Assembly: GCA_031409515.1 (NCBI GenBank) | Contig: JANNXJ010000053.1 | Span: 124,001 to 188,000, forward strand | DNA: 64,000 bases | Source of the DNA: SHZI01 sp031409515 | GTDB taxonomy: Bacteria > Pseudomonadota > Gammaproteobacteria > Steroidobacterales > GCA-2729495 | Reading direction: 5' to 3' | Shown here: piece by piece, positions 11,047 to 21,644 of the stretch | Layout: each line of letters starts with the position of its first letter | Position numbering within the stretch: position 1 is the first letter of the stretch | The notes under the pieces: generated by a model | What the model saw: the letters and a program-made list of their open reading frames with translations, nothing else | Told to the model about the DNA's origin: nothing | Databases searched by the model: none | Translations under genes and position numbers: made by a program

Positions 11047-11412
11047 TCAGTGCTTGTGACCGCCGGGGCCGTGACTGTGGCCATGGCCGCCGTGACTGTG
11101 GTCGTGCTTGTGCTCGTGCTTTTTTTCCGGGGTGGTGTCGAGGGAGTGACCCTTCTTGTCGCCATCGGTCTTGGCCTCGGCCTTGTCCGTCGACTTGCTC
11201 GCGGACCCCTCGGGCGCCTTCTTGGTGGGCCCGTCCCTGAAGTCAGTCTTGTACCAGCCACTGCCCTTCAGGTGGAAGTTCGGTGCCGCCAGCTGCTTCT
11301 TCAGCTTGAGCTTGCCGCACTCCGGGCACTTCCGCAGGGGGCCTTCGCCGACCTTCTGGAGCACGTCGAAAGTGTGGCCGCAGGCTTCGCACTTGTAGTC
11401 AAAAATGGGCAT
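11047..11412 (-). CDS. FmdB-family zinc ribbon protein with a His-rich tail
   Basis: A 121-aa protein. Residues 1-45 form the FmdB zinc ribbon (MPIFDYKCEACGHTFDV, then CPECG), a small regulatory-type domain of unclear function that is widespread next to aspS. Residues of about 62-100 are a charged, Lys/Asp/Ser-rich linker. From about 98 onward the tail is strongly His-rich (repeats such as HEHKHDHSH and HGHSHG), about 24 residues that could bind nickel, zinc or cobalt. Typical FmdB homologues are shorter and end in Ser/Gly-rich sequence. A plausible role is metal sensing or buffering, but this is inference. It precedes aspS on the same strand with a 69-bp gap. Confidence 0.88.
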   Translation of the reverse strand: MPIFDYKCEACGHTFDVLQKVGEGPLRKCPECGKLKLKKQLAAPNFHLKGSGWYKTDFRDGPTKKAPEGSASKSTDKAEAKTDGDKKGHSLDTTPEKKHEHKHDHSHGGHGHSHGPGGHKH

Positions 11413-11455
11413 TTCCGGACCTCTCGTCTAGCCGGCAATTCTACCGCAGGAAGGG

Positions 11456-11553
11456 AAAAGGTACCGGCCTGTAGGAGCGCCTTTTGGCGCGATCGTTGCC
11501 GCACCGCCCCAACCGCCGCTCCTACAAGGCGCTCATACAGTCCTGGACCTTTT

Positions 11554-11555
<2 letters not shown>
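11456..11555. repeat. composite REP (family A ends around family B units)
   Basis: Degenerate family A ends (AAAAGGTACCGGCC on the left, GTCCTGGACCTTTTT on the right) enclose a family B unit GTAGGAGCGCC-TTTT-GGCGCGATC at 11471-11494 and an inverted GCTCCTAC at about 11518-11525. It looks like one family nested inside, or recombined with, another. It fills the gap between fmdB and the clpB stop codon. Confidence 0.8.
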
Positions 11556-14130
<2,575 letters not shown>

Positions 14131-14192
14131 GGGGGCACTTTCCTCGTGACGGCTGCTGCCTAGATTGGGCCTCGCCGGCCATTTTCAACGAG

Positions 14193-14273
14193 AAAAGGTA
14201 CCGGACACTTAGTTGTTTTAGTTGTTGGGGCAAACAACTAAACAAACCAATAACTAAGTGTCCGGTACCTTTT
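14193..14273. repeat. REP family A pair between pgeF and clpB
   Basis: Inverted arms start and end in AAAAGGTACCGGACAC/GTGTCCGGTACCTTTT, with inner segments TAGTTGTTTTAGTT and AACTAAACAAACC. It is closely related to the RAYT ends but has ACAC in place of ACC. It contains the pgeF stop codon (14254-14256) and fills most of the clpB leader. Confidence 0.9.
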
Positions 14274-15021
14274 CGAGCCAGATGAGGGTGGCCTGGCGGC
14301 CGGTGAGGCCGTCCCGGCGGTGGGAGAAGAAGCGCCCGGGCTCGGCGAGTGTGCAGAAGTCGCCGCCGGAGACGGCGGTCACGCCGGCACGCTGGAGGCG
14401 CAGGCGCGCGGCGGCGTAGAGATCCAGCAGCCAGTGGCCGGGGCGCTTCGCCTGAAAGGCGACTGCGGCTCCCGGGTCCGTCCGCAGAAAGGCATCCCGC
14501 ACCTCGTCCCCAACCTCATAGCTGGCCGGACCGATGGCCGGGCCCAGCCAGGCGAGCAGTGACGCCGGCGGCGCGCCGTCGGCCGACAGCCAGGCGACCG
14601 TCGACTCCAGCACCCCCGCGGACAGCCCCCGCCAGCCCGCGTGGGCAGCGGCCACATGGGTCCCCGCCCGGTTGCAGAAGAGGACCGGCAGACAGTCCGC
14701 CGTCAGCACGGCGCAAACAACCCCTGCAGTACTTGTCCAGGATGCGTCGGCCGTCACCCGGTCGCCGGCGAAGGCCGCCTGCACGGCCGCCGTGCCGTGG
14801 ACCTGTTGCAACCAGGCCGGCTCCCCGGGCAACGCGAGACTGGCCCGAAGCAGTTCCCGGTTCCGGCGCACCGCCGCCGGGTCGTCGTTGACGTGATCGC
14901 CCAGATTCAGCGCCGCGTAGGCGCCGACGCTGACCCCACCAACGCGCGTCGTCGCGACAGCCTGCACACCCGCCGGGGCAGGCCAGTCTGGCCGGATCAG
15001 CTCAGCGTCTGCTCGGGCCAT
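14254..15021 (-). CDS. pgeF: peptidoglycan editing factor PgeF (laccase-domain protein)
   Basis: A 255-aa YfiH/DUF152 protein. The family, once called polyphenol oxidase, removes wrongly incorporated amino acids from UDP-MurNAc peptide precursors and keeps peptidoglycan composition accurate. Metal-binding signatures are present: QQVHGTAAV, TADCLPVLFC and HAAHAGWRGL-like AAAHAGWRGLSAG. The C-terminal residues KVPDT and the stop come from a family A REP at 14193-14273, placed directly after the normal C-terminus (ATLIWLE). The start at 15021 overlaps the end of rluD by 25 bp. The order rluD-pgeF-clpB is common in gammaproteobacteria. Confidence 0.93.
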   Translation of the reverse strand: MARADAELIRPDWPAPAGVQAVATTRVGGVSVGAYAALNLGDHVNDDPAAVRRNRELLRASLALPGEPAWLQQVHGTAAVQAAFAGDRVTADASWTSTAGVVCAVLTADCLPVLFCNRAGTHVAAAHAGWRGLSAGVLESTVAWLSADGAPPASLLAWLGPAIGPASYEVGDEVRDAFLRTDPGAAVAFQAKRPGHWLLDLYAAARLRLQRAGVTAVSGGDFCTLAEPGRFFSHRRDGLTGRQATLIWLEKVPDT

Positions 15022-16013
15022 GGCAAGGCCTCCAGCCGGGCGACCGCGGCCACATCGCCCGCCAGCGCCGCCAGCAACTCCCGAAAATCCTCCGGCAGCG
15101 GGGCACTGAGATCCAGCGGCGCGCCCGTCACCGGGTGGGTGAACTGGATGCGAAAGGCATGCAGCGCCTGCCGTCGAAAGCCCCGCAGGGCCAGCGCCAG
15201 CTCCGCCGACGCGCCCGCCGGCACGATCAGCCGGCCCCCATAGGCCGGATCCCCCACGATGGGATGGCGCACATGGGCCAGGTGCACGCGGATCTGATGG
15301 GTGCGACCGGTCTCGAGGCGGACGGCCAGAAAAGTGTGGTGCGGGAAGCGCCCCAGCACCCGGTAGTGGGTGACCGCCGGTCGCCCGCCGAAATCCATCA
15401 CGGCCATCTTGGTGCGCTGGGTCCGGTGCCGGGCGATGGCGGCATCCACCGAGCCGCCCGCGGTCATGGGCCCGACGCAGAGCGCGCGGTACTCCCGGGT
15501 GATCGCCCGGGACTCAAGGTCCCGCACGAGATGGGTGTGGGCGATGAGGGTCTTGGCCACGATCAGCAGGCCCGACGTGTCTTTGTCCAGCCGGTGCAGG
15601 ATGCCGCTGCGGGGCAGCTCGGCCAGTTCAGGGGCATAGGCCAGCAGGCCGTTCTGCAGAGTGCCGGTGGGATTCCCCGCGCCGGGGTGGACGACGAGGC
15701 CCGCCGGTTTGTTGATGACCAGCACGTCGGCATCTTCAAAGACAATGTGCAGCGGCATGGTCTCCGGGGCCGGTGCCGCAAAGCCGTCGGCAGGAGTGCT
15801 CGCCAGGCTGCCCGGCAGCAGGTCGATAACCTGGCCCTCCAGGACCCGGGTCCGGGGTTCCGGGCGGTTGCCGTCCAGGCGGACCTGCCCGTCCAGAATC
15901 CACTGCTTGAGACGGCTCCGGGAGTAGTCCGGCAGCAGCTCCGCAAGCACCTGGTCCAGCCGGCGTCCCGACTGGCCGGGGGGAATGATCAGTTGCTGCC
16001 GGGGAGACTCCAT
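14997..16013 (-). CDS. rluD: 23S rRNA pseudouridine(1911/1915/1917) synthase RluD
   Basis: A 338-aa RsuA/RluA-family enzyme that isomerises three uridines in helix 69 of 23S rRNA, important for ribosome assembly. An N-terminal S4 RNA-binding domain (residues of about 17-70, GRRLDQVLAELLPDYSRSRL) precedes the catalytic domain, with GILHRLDKDTSGLL near 137-150 and catalytic Asp143. VHLAHVRHPIVGDPAYGG is the typical RluD segment. It is divergent from bamD, as in most gammaproteobacteria, and overlaps pgeF downstream by 25 bp, indicating an rluD-pgeF operon. Confidence 0.95.
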   Translation of the reverse strand: MESPRQQLIIPPGQSGRRLDQVLAELLPDYSRSRLKQWILDGQVRLDGNRPEPRTRVLEGQVIDLLPGSLASTPADGFAAPAPETMPLHIVFEDADVLVINKPAGLVVHPGAGNPTGTLQNGLLAYAPELAELPRSGILHRLDKDTSGLLIVAKTLIAHTHLVRDLESRAITREYRALCVGPMTAGGSVDAAIARHRTQRTKMAVMDFGGRPAVTHYRVLGRFPHHTFLAVRLETGRTHQIRVHLAHVRHPIVGDPAYGGRLIVPAGASAELALALRGFRRQALHAFRIQFTHPVTGAPLDLSAPLPEDFRELLAALAGDVAAVARLEALPWPEQTLS

Positions 16014-16062
16014 GCGGCGCTAGGCTATACTGCGCGCCCCGCCGGCGACAGCGCCTTGATCC

Positions 16063-16890
16063 ATGCGTTCGATTCCGCGCCCACAGTTCCCGTCCCTCCG
16101 CGGCTCACTCCTGCTGATCATTCTGGCCGGTTTACTGGCTGGCCTGCTCGGGGGTTGTTCCAGCCGGGGCAAGGACGAACGGGACTCCACCTCCGGTTCC
16201 GCCGAACTCTACAAGCGCGGCAACAATTCCATGGAGACCGGGAATTTCAGCAACGCCATCCAGTACTTCGAAAACCTCGAGGCCCGGTTCCCCTTCAGCA
16301 ACGAGACCAAGCAGGCCCAGCTGGACCTGATCTACTGCTACTACAAGGACCGGCAGGTCGAGGCCACCGTGGACGCCGCGACCACTTTCGAGCGGGAGAA
16401 CCCGACCCACCCCCGGGTCGACTACGCCCTCTACATGCGGGGCCTCGCCTACTTTGCCGGCCAGTCGAGCTGGTATCACCGCTGGTTCAACGCGGATCTT
16501 TCCAAGCGCCCGCCAAAAAACGTCCAGGAATCATTTTCCGTGTTCTCCCAGCTGGTCCAGCGCTTTCCCCAGAGCGCCTACGCCGCGGATGCGCGGCAAC
16601 GCATGGTCTTCCTGCGCAATCGCCTGGCGAACTACGAGATGCATGTGGCCCGGTACTACATGAAACGCGGCGCCTGGCTCGCGGCGGCCAACCGGTCGCT
16701 GTACGTGATCGAGCAGTACGATGGCGCGCCGGCGGCTGCCGAAGCCCTGAGCATCATGGTGCAGGCCTACACCAGGCTGGGCATGACGGATCTCGCGGAG
16801 GATGCCCGCCGTGTGCTCGCCGCCAGTTACCCGGCAGGGCTGGAGCAACTGGCCCGGAAGGAAAATCCGCCCTGGTACAAGTTCTGGTAG
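16063..16890 (+). CDS. bamD: outer membrane assembly lipoprotein BamD
   Basis: A 275-aa outer-membrane lipoprotein, one of the two essential parts of the BAM machine that inserts beta-barrel proteins. A signal peptide ends in a lipobox with Cys32 (LLGGC). TPR repeats follow: AELYKRGNNSMETGNFSNA, then YALYMRGLAYFAG and YYMKRGAWLAAANRSLYVIE, all characteristic of BamD (YfiO). Length is slightly above the usual 245 aa because of the long signal region. The C-terminus ends in PPWYKFW. It is divergent from rluD with a 49-bp spacer; a TATACT hexamer at 16026-16031 could be its -10, but no good -35 accompanies it. Confidence 0.95.
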   Translation: MRSIPRPQFPSLRGSLLLIILAGLLAGLLGGCSSRGKDERDSTSGSAELYKRGNNSMETGNFSNAIQYFENLEARFPFSNETKQAQLDLIYCYYKDRQVEATVDAATTFERENPTHPRVDYALYMRGLAYFAGQSSWYHRWFNADLSKRPPKNVQESFSVFSQLVQRFPQSAYAADARQRMVFLRNRLANYEMHVARYYMKRGAWLAAANRSLYVIEQYDGAPAAAEALSIMVQAYTRLGMTDLAEDARRVLAASYPAGLEQLARKENPPWYKFW

Positions 16891-16906
16891 GTCAGAGCTC
16901 GCAGAC

Positions 16907-16923
16907 CTGGGCTGTCAGCCCAG
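16907..16923. terminator. small hairpin between convergent bamD and PPOX genes
   Basis: CTGGGCT-GTC-AGCCCAG forms a 7-bp stem with a 3-nt loop 17 bp past the bamD stop. No T-run follows, so it is only a weak candidate for a bidirectional terminator. Confidence 0.4.
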
Positions 16924-16934
16924 CGGCGGTATTC

Positions 16935-17402
16935 TCAGGTCTTCATGCGTGCCGAGAAATCCCAGGACGTTAACCAGGCCGGTTCGATCCGGATGGCCAC
17001 CTCCGCGTCCTGCCGGGCTATCAGCCAGCGGGCAAAGCCTGAATCCCGGCTGTGCAGGTATCTGTCAATCAGACGCAGCAAGGTTGCCGGGCCATCTGCT
17101 CTGGAGAGCGTCGCGCTGCCCTGCCCCCGCACACCCCGGTAGGGCATCAGATCGCCGCCGACCTCGAAGCCGCAGCGCGGGTCATGCTGCAGCAGCTCGA
17201 CCACCTTCGCGGTGCGGGGTGTAGCGCACCAGATCGCGCCCTCGTCATACAGGAACCAGAGCGAGCAGAGCAGCGGCGCCCCACCTGCTGACAGGGAGGC
17301 AAGGCGCACCGGGATTTCGGTCACGAGAAGAAACTGCTCGATCTCGGCGACGGACCAGGCGCTGCTCGATCGTATCCTGGGCCCTGGCACAACTGGGACC
17401 AC
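16935..17402 (-). CDS. pyridoxamine 5'-phosphate oxidase-like flavin-binding protein
   Basis: A 155-aa split-barrel protein of the PPOX/FMN-binding superfamily. Recognisable features are VRLASLSAGGAPLLCSLWF, then CATPRTAKVVELLQHDPRCGFEV and GVRGQGSATLS, the usual strands for FMN or F420 binding. Homologues reduce or oxidise a range of small substrates; no specific activity can be assigned. The GTG start at 17402 comes directly after the stop codon of the upstream glutathione transferase gene, so the two are one transcription and translation unit. It is convergent with bamD. Confidence 0.75.
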   Translation of the reverse strand: MVPVVPGPRIRSSSAWSVAEIEQFLLVTEIPVRLASLSAGGAPLLCSLWFLYDEGAIWCATPRTAKVVELLQHDPRCGFEVGGDLMPYRGVRGQGSATLSRADGPATLLRLIDRYLHSRDSGFARWLIARQDAEVAIRIEPAWLTSWDFSARMKT

Positions 17403-17987
17403 CTAGGCGGCCGCGGGCGGCATCTTCACCTGGGTGGCTACGAAGCCCTTCAGCGCCGTCATGCGCCCGATCCAGGCAACGACGTGGGGACAGCCGGAGT
17501 AGTCGAGCTGGCGGCCCATTTTGGTGATCAGGTAGGAGACCACGGCGAAGTCGGCGACGGTCAGGGTGCCGAGCAGGTAGTCCTTGCCGGCCAGCTGCTG
17601 CTCCAGGATCTTCAGCAACGGCGTCACCTTGCTCTCGTCTTTCTCGTCAGCGACCTTCAGCGCGCCCATGGCGGGCATGAGGTGGCAGCTCTGCCAGTGC
17701 AGCCAGCGATCTACATCGGCGCGGCCCCTGACATCGGTGGGCAGGGCCCGGGTCTCGGGAAACTTCGTTGCCAGGTACGTCAGGATCGCGTTCGATTCCC
17801 ACAGGTTGAAGTCCCCATCGACGAGGGCGGGAACGCGGCCCATCGGGTTGATGGCGAGATACCCGGGGCTCTGGGTCTCCTTGTCCTTGAAGCTGACGTG
17901 GTGAACTTCCACCGGCAGATCAAAGTGCCGGACGAAAGCTTCGACCTTGCGGTTGTTCGGCGTGATGGTGAAGGTGTACAGGCGCAT
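17403..17987 (-). CDS. glutathione S-transferase family protein
   Basis: A 194-aa GST. The N-terminal thioredoxin-fold domain (MRLYTFTITPNNRKVEAFVRHF) includes the cis-Pro and Ser positions NPMGRVPALVD and WESNAILTYLA, which bind glutathione. The all-alpha C-terminal domain has TVADFAVVSYLI with its conserved N-capping Asp. It is probably a cytosolic detoxification enzyme with unknown substrate. The PPOX gene follows with no spacer. It ends with an Ala/Pro-rich tail. Confidence 0.87.
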   Translation of the reverse strand: MRLYTFTITPNNRKVEAFVRHFDLPVEVHHVSFKDKETQSPGYLAINPMGRVPALVDGDFNLWESNAILTYLATKFPETRALPTDVRGRADVDRWLHWQSCHLMPAMGALKVADEKDESKVTPLLKILEQQLAGKDYLLGTLTVADFAVVSYLITKMGRQLDYSGCPHVVAWIGRMTALKGFVATQVKMPPAAA

Positions 17988-18320
17988 GGCTGTGGTCCTT
18001 GTCTCTGGCCGTGGAATGAGGCGCCCGAGTCTTCCTCGACCTTGGTCAGGAGGCTTTGCGGGTCAAAATCCTGGCTGGCCTCTACTCCGATGACTGTATC
18101 GTCGTCCAGGTCTTTCTGGAAGACCACCCCAACCTGGGGACGATGAGGGTCTGGACCCCTCTGACGCCGCACTCCGGAGGCCAGCCGGCTGAAATGAGAG
18201 TGCAGCGGCCCTGGTGCCAGTAGCCCCGTTCATGCGCCGGGCTATGGCAGACCGGTTATCCTACCCACCGGCGCGCCCCATGCCGGCGGCGCAGTTGCAA
18301 CGCTGCTTCCCGGAGCGCCC
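17988..18320. other. 333-bp spacer before the E1/KASIII fusion gene
   Basis: No gene here is convincing. On the plus strand, an open stretch of about 58 codons from about 18023 to 18220 (containing LRVKILAGLYSDDC and LEDHPNLGTMRVWTP) lacks an ATG start. On the minus strand, another open frame (18172 downward, KDLDDDTVIGVEASQDF) runs into the GST gene. Either could be a decayed gene. The promoters of the divergent GST and fusion genes must lie here. GGAG at about 18312 gives the fusion gene a ribosome site. Confidence 0.6.
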
Positions 18321-21300
18321 GTGTCTGGCCAGGATCTGACGCTCTATCGCTGGATGCACGCGGCCCGGCGCGTCGACGAGCTGGAACGCCAGCTGGTCGG
18401 TCGCGGGGAAGCCTTCTTCCACGCCAGCGGCGCAGGCCACGAGTCCGGTGCGGCCCTCGCCCGGTTCCTGATCCCTGAGGACTACCTGCACTGCCACTAC
18501 CGGGACAAGGCCCTGCTCCTCGCCCGGGGCGTGCCCCTGGCGGAGTTCTTCAATACGGTGCTCTGCAACGCTTCGGGCAACTCCGCCGGGCGCCAGCTCT
18601 CTCCCCTGCTCAGCGTGCCGGCTCTCAATGTTCTGAGCATCGTGGGCCCGGTGGCCAACAATGCGCTCCAGGCCGTCGGCGTGGCCCAGGAAATCAGGGA
18701 CTCAGCCGGACAGCCCCTCGTGCTGTGCTCCCTGGGCGACGGCGGTACCCAGGAGGGCGAGTTTTTCGAGGCTGTCGCCGAAGCCGTGCGCTGCGCCCTG
18801 CCCGTGCTGTTTCTGGTGGAGGACAACCAGCTCGCGATCTCCACGCGCACGGCGGGCCGGACCTTCTTCTCCCTGCCGGACGGGGCTGCGGCGTCCTTCT
18901 ACGGCCTGCCGATCCACCGGGTCGACGGCCGGGATGCCCGGGCCTGCGCCCGCCTGTTTGGCGAACTGATAGCCGGCATACGCCACGCCCGGGGCCCCGT
19001 GCTCTGCGTCATGGCCGTGGAACGCCTCGCCGATCACAGCAACGCGGACGACGAGCGGGTGTATCGGGACGCCCGGGAACGGGACGAAGCCCGGCGGACG
19101 GGGGACCCGGTGGCCTTGCTGCGGAACGCGCTCATTAAAGAGGGTGTAGCCGAGGCCGACCTCCAGGTCCTGGAAGCGGGGGTCGAGACCGACGTGCAGG
19201 CCGCCGTGGACGAGGCTCTGCGCCAGCCCCTGCCCCTGGCCACCCGGGAGGCCAAGCCACCACCCACCCGGACCACGACCACCGAGCACCGGGGAACATC
19301 CGGCCCCGTGCTGATGACCGAGGCCATCCGGGAGGTGCTGCGGGACCGCCTGGCGACAGATGCCCGGGTGTCGCTCTACGGCCAGGATCTCGAAGATCCC
19401 AAGGGCGATGTCTTTGGCGTCACCCGCAGCTTGAGTACCCAGTTTCCCGGCCGGGTGCGCAACTCGCCCCTGAGTGAAGCCACGATTCTGGGGACCTGCA
19501 TCGGCCGGGCGCTGGCGGGTGGCCGGCCGGTGGCCTTCATTCAGTTCGCGGACTTCCTGCCCGTGGCCTTCAACCAGCTGGCCACCGAACTGGCCACCCT
19601 GGACTGGCGCACCAACGGGGGCTGGCGCGCACCGGTGATCGTGCTCGCCGCCTGCGGCGCCTATCGTCCGGGCCTCGGCCCGTTTCACGCCCACACCTTC
19701 GAGGCCACCCTGGCCCATCTGCCCGGGATCGACGTCGGCATGCCGGCCACGGCAGCGGATGCCGCCGGCATGCTGAATGCCGCCTTCGACAGCGAGCGGC
19801 CCACGGTGATCCTCTATCCCAAGGCCCTGCTGAATGATCGTGAGCGGGGTACGTCCCCGGACGTCGCCCGGCAGCGCATTGCGCTGGGCAAGGCGCGACT
19901 CCTGCGCAGGGGTGACAGCCTCACGCTGGTGGGCTGGGGCAGCACCCTGCCCCTCTGCGAAAAAGTAGCCGACGCGCTGGCGGCCATCGACGTCACGACC
20001 GACGTGCTGGACCTGCGCTGGATGTCGCCCTTCGACCGGGACGCGGTGTTGCGGTCCGTGGAGAAAACCCGGCGCCTGCTGGTGGTGCATGAGGATAACG
20101 TGACGGCCGGCTTTGGCGCGGAGGTCATCGCTGCTGTGGCGGAGGCTATCAGGGGTCCGGTGCAGTACCGGCGGCTGGCCCGGCCCGACACTTTTGTCCC
20201 CTGTCACTTCGGCAACCAGCTCGAAATCCTGCCGTCCTTCGCCGGCCTGCTGACGGCGGCAGCAGACATGCTCGACCTCACGCTGACCTGGGACCGGCCG
20301 CAGCTTGGCGCTGAGGACCAGTTTGTCGTCACGGCGATCGGCTCGAGCCCGGCCGATCAGCAGGTCGAGGTGGTCGAGCTGCTCGTGCAGGTGGGCGACG
20401 TCGTCAAGGCAGGCCAGCACCTGGCCACTCTCGAAGCCGACAAGGCGATGGTCGACCTGGTGTGTCCGGCGGACGGCACCGTCGAGGTGATTCACCTGAA
20501 GGTTGGCGACCAGGCTCCGGTGGACACGCCGCTGATGACGCTTGGCGTCCTGAGTCTGGGGGTTGAGAAGGCCCGCCAGCGCCAGCTCACGCGGGAAGCG
20601 GCCGGCACGCCGCAGCTTTCGCGACGGCGTACGCCGCCGCTGCCCGGAACTGCCCTTCCCGTCAGCCCGGCCGCTGCGCACTCGGTGGTCATCACGGGCC
20701 TCGGCGTGTGCCGCGGCAAGGACCGGCTCGACAACGCAGAACTGCTGGCGCGCTTTCCCGCCTTCAACACTGACGGTCGGGACGGCATTGCCGAGCGCAC
20801 GGGCATCACGAGCCGCATCGTGGCCAGTGCGTCCCAGGACGCAGTCAGCATGGCGGTCGAGGCGGCGGGCCTCGCCCTTAAGGAAGCCGGCCTCAAGCCG
20901 GCGGATCTCAGCCTCATCATCTGCAGTACCAGCACGCCGGTCACGATCGTGCCCTCGATGGCGTGCCTCGTTTTGGAGCGGCTGGCACCCGAGGCCAACG
21001 TGCCGGCCTATGACCTGCTCGCGGCCTGCAGCGGCTACCTCTACGCCCTCTCCACGGCCTGGGATTTTCTCCAGTCCCGCCCCGGTTGCCACGTGCTGGT
21101 GCTGACCACGGAAGTGATGCGCCGGATCACCAACCCGGATGATCCGGAAACCGCACCGATCTTTGGCGATGCCGCGACGGCGACGGTGGTGACGAGCTCC
21201 TCCGTTCCCGGCGCGGGCCTTGCCCGGCTGCACCGGCCGGTGATCGACGGCCGGGGTGAAGACGGCACCACTCTGCTGGTGCCGCTGCCCGGCTCCGGCC

Positions 21301-21644
21301 AGGGTGTGCGGATGGAAGGCAGGCGGGTGTTCTCCGAAGCCGTGCGCCGCATGAATGGCGTGCTGGCGGATGCCTGCCTGCAGGCCGGGCTTGGCGTCGG
21401 GGATCTTGACCTCATCGTGCCCCACCAGGCCAACGGCCGCATCATCGAGGCGATGCGCACCCGGCTGAAACTGCCGACCGAGCGGGTTTGGAACGAGATC
21501 GCGGAACAGGGCAACACGTCATCCAGCACGATCCCGCTGGCGCTGGACACCGTGCTGCGCCAGCCGGGTCCGGCTGCCCGCATCGGCCTCTGCGCCTTCG
21601 GTGGCGGGTTCACCTGGGCGGGCGCTATCCTCGAAAAATCGTGA
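18321..21644 (+). CDS. four-domain fusion: 2-oxoacid dehydrogenase E1 alpha, E1 beta, lipoyl domain, ketoacyl-ACP synthase III
   Basis: An 1107-aa single polypeptide. Residues 1-310 are an E1 alpha domain with the thiamine-diphosphate motif from GDG (139-141) to Asn169 (EDNQ). Residues of about 328-655 are an E1 beta domain with SPLSE (Glu386 at the TPP-activating position) and His456/His458 in GPFHAHTFEA. Residues of about 665-742 are a lipoyl domain with the modifiable Lys708 in EADKAMVDL. A Pro/Arg/Ala-rich linker leads to a KASIII (FabH-like) domain at 788-1107 with the intact triad Cys903 (AACSGYLYAL), His1035 (VPHQANGRI) and Asn1065 (EQGNTSSST). The GTG start has GGAG 5 bp upstream. No E2 catalytic domain, E3 or ACP is present or nearby. 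It may convert a 2-oxoacid into a KASIII-primed ketoacyl product; the substrate is unknown, and branched-chain keto acids are the obvious guess. The gene overlaps greB by GTGA. Confidence 0.93.
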   Translation: MSGQDLTLYRWMHAARRVDELERQLVGRGEAFFHASGAGHESGAALARFLIPEDYLHCHYRDKALLLARGVPLAEFFNTVLCNASGNSAGRQLSPLLSVPALNVLSIVGPVANNALQAVGVAQEIRDSAGQPLVLCSLGDGGTQEGEFFEAVAEAVRCALPVLFLVEDNQLAISTRTAGRTFFSLPDGAAASFYGLPIHRVDGRDARACARLFGELIAGIRHARGPVLCVMAVERLADHSNADDERVYRDARERDEARRTGDPVALLRNALIKEGVAEADLQVLEAGVETDVQAAVDEALRQPLPLATREAKPPPTRTTTTEHRGTSGPVLMTEAIREVLRDRLATDARVSLYGQDLEDPKGDVFGVTRSLSTQFPGRVRNSPLSEATILGTCIGRALAGGRPVAFIQFADFLPVAFNQLATELATLDWRTNGGWRAPVIVLAACGAYRPGLGPFHAHTFEATLAHLPGIDVGMPATAADAAGMLNAAFDSERPTVILYPKALLNDRERGTSPDVARQRIALGKARLLRRGDSLTLVGWGSTLPLCEKVADALAAIDVTTDVLDLRWMSPFDRDAVLRSVEKTRRLLVVHEDNVTAGFGAEVIAAVAEAIRGPVQYRRLARPDTFVPCHFGNQLEILPSFAGLLTAAADMLDLTLTWDRPQLGAEDQFVVTAIGSSPADQQVEVVELLVQVGDVVKAGQHLATLEADKAMVDLVCPADGTVEVIHLKVGDQAPVDTPLMTLGVLSLGVEKARQRQLTREAAGTPQLSRRRTPPLPGTALPVSPAAAHSVVITGLGVCRGKDRLDNAELLARFPAFNTDGRDGIAERTGITSRIVASASQDAVSMAVEAAGLALKEAGLKPADLSLIICSTSTPVTIVPSMACLVLERLAPEANVPAYDLLAACSGYLYALSTAWDFLQSRPGCHVLVLTTEVMRRITNPDDPETAPIFGDAATATVVTSSSVPGAGLARLHRPVIDGRGEDGTTLLVPLPGSGQGVRMEGRRVFSEAVRRMNGVLADACLQAGLGVGDLDLIVPHQANGRIIEAMRTRLKLPTERVWNEIAEQGNTSSSTIPLALDTVLRQPGPAARIGLCAFGGGFTWAGAILEKS

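Noticed and set aside
15135..16973. A 612-codon plus-strand frame covering rluD antisense and bamD in another phase.
   Set aside because: Both real genes are certain; this frame has no plausible start or domain.
18702..21425. A 907-codon antisense frame opposite the E1-KASIII fusion.
   Set aside because: The sense strand has intact domains and catalytic residues; the antisense translation is low-complexity and has no domain.
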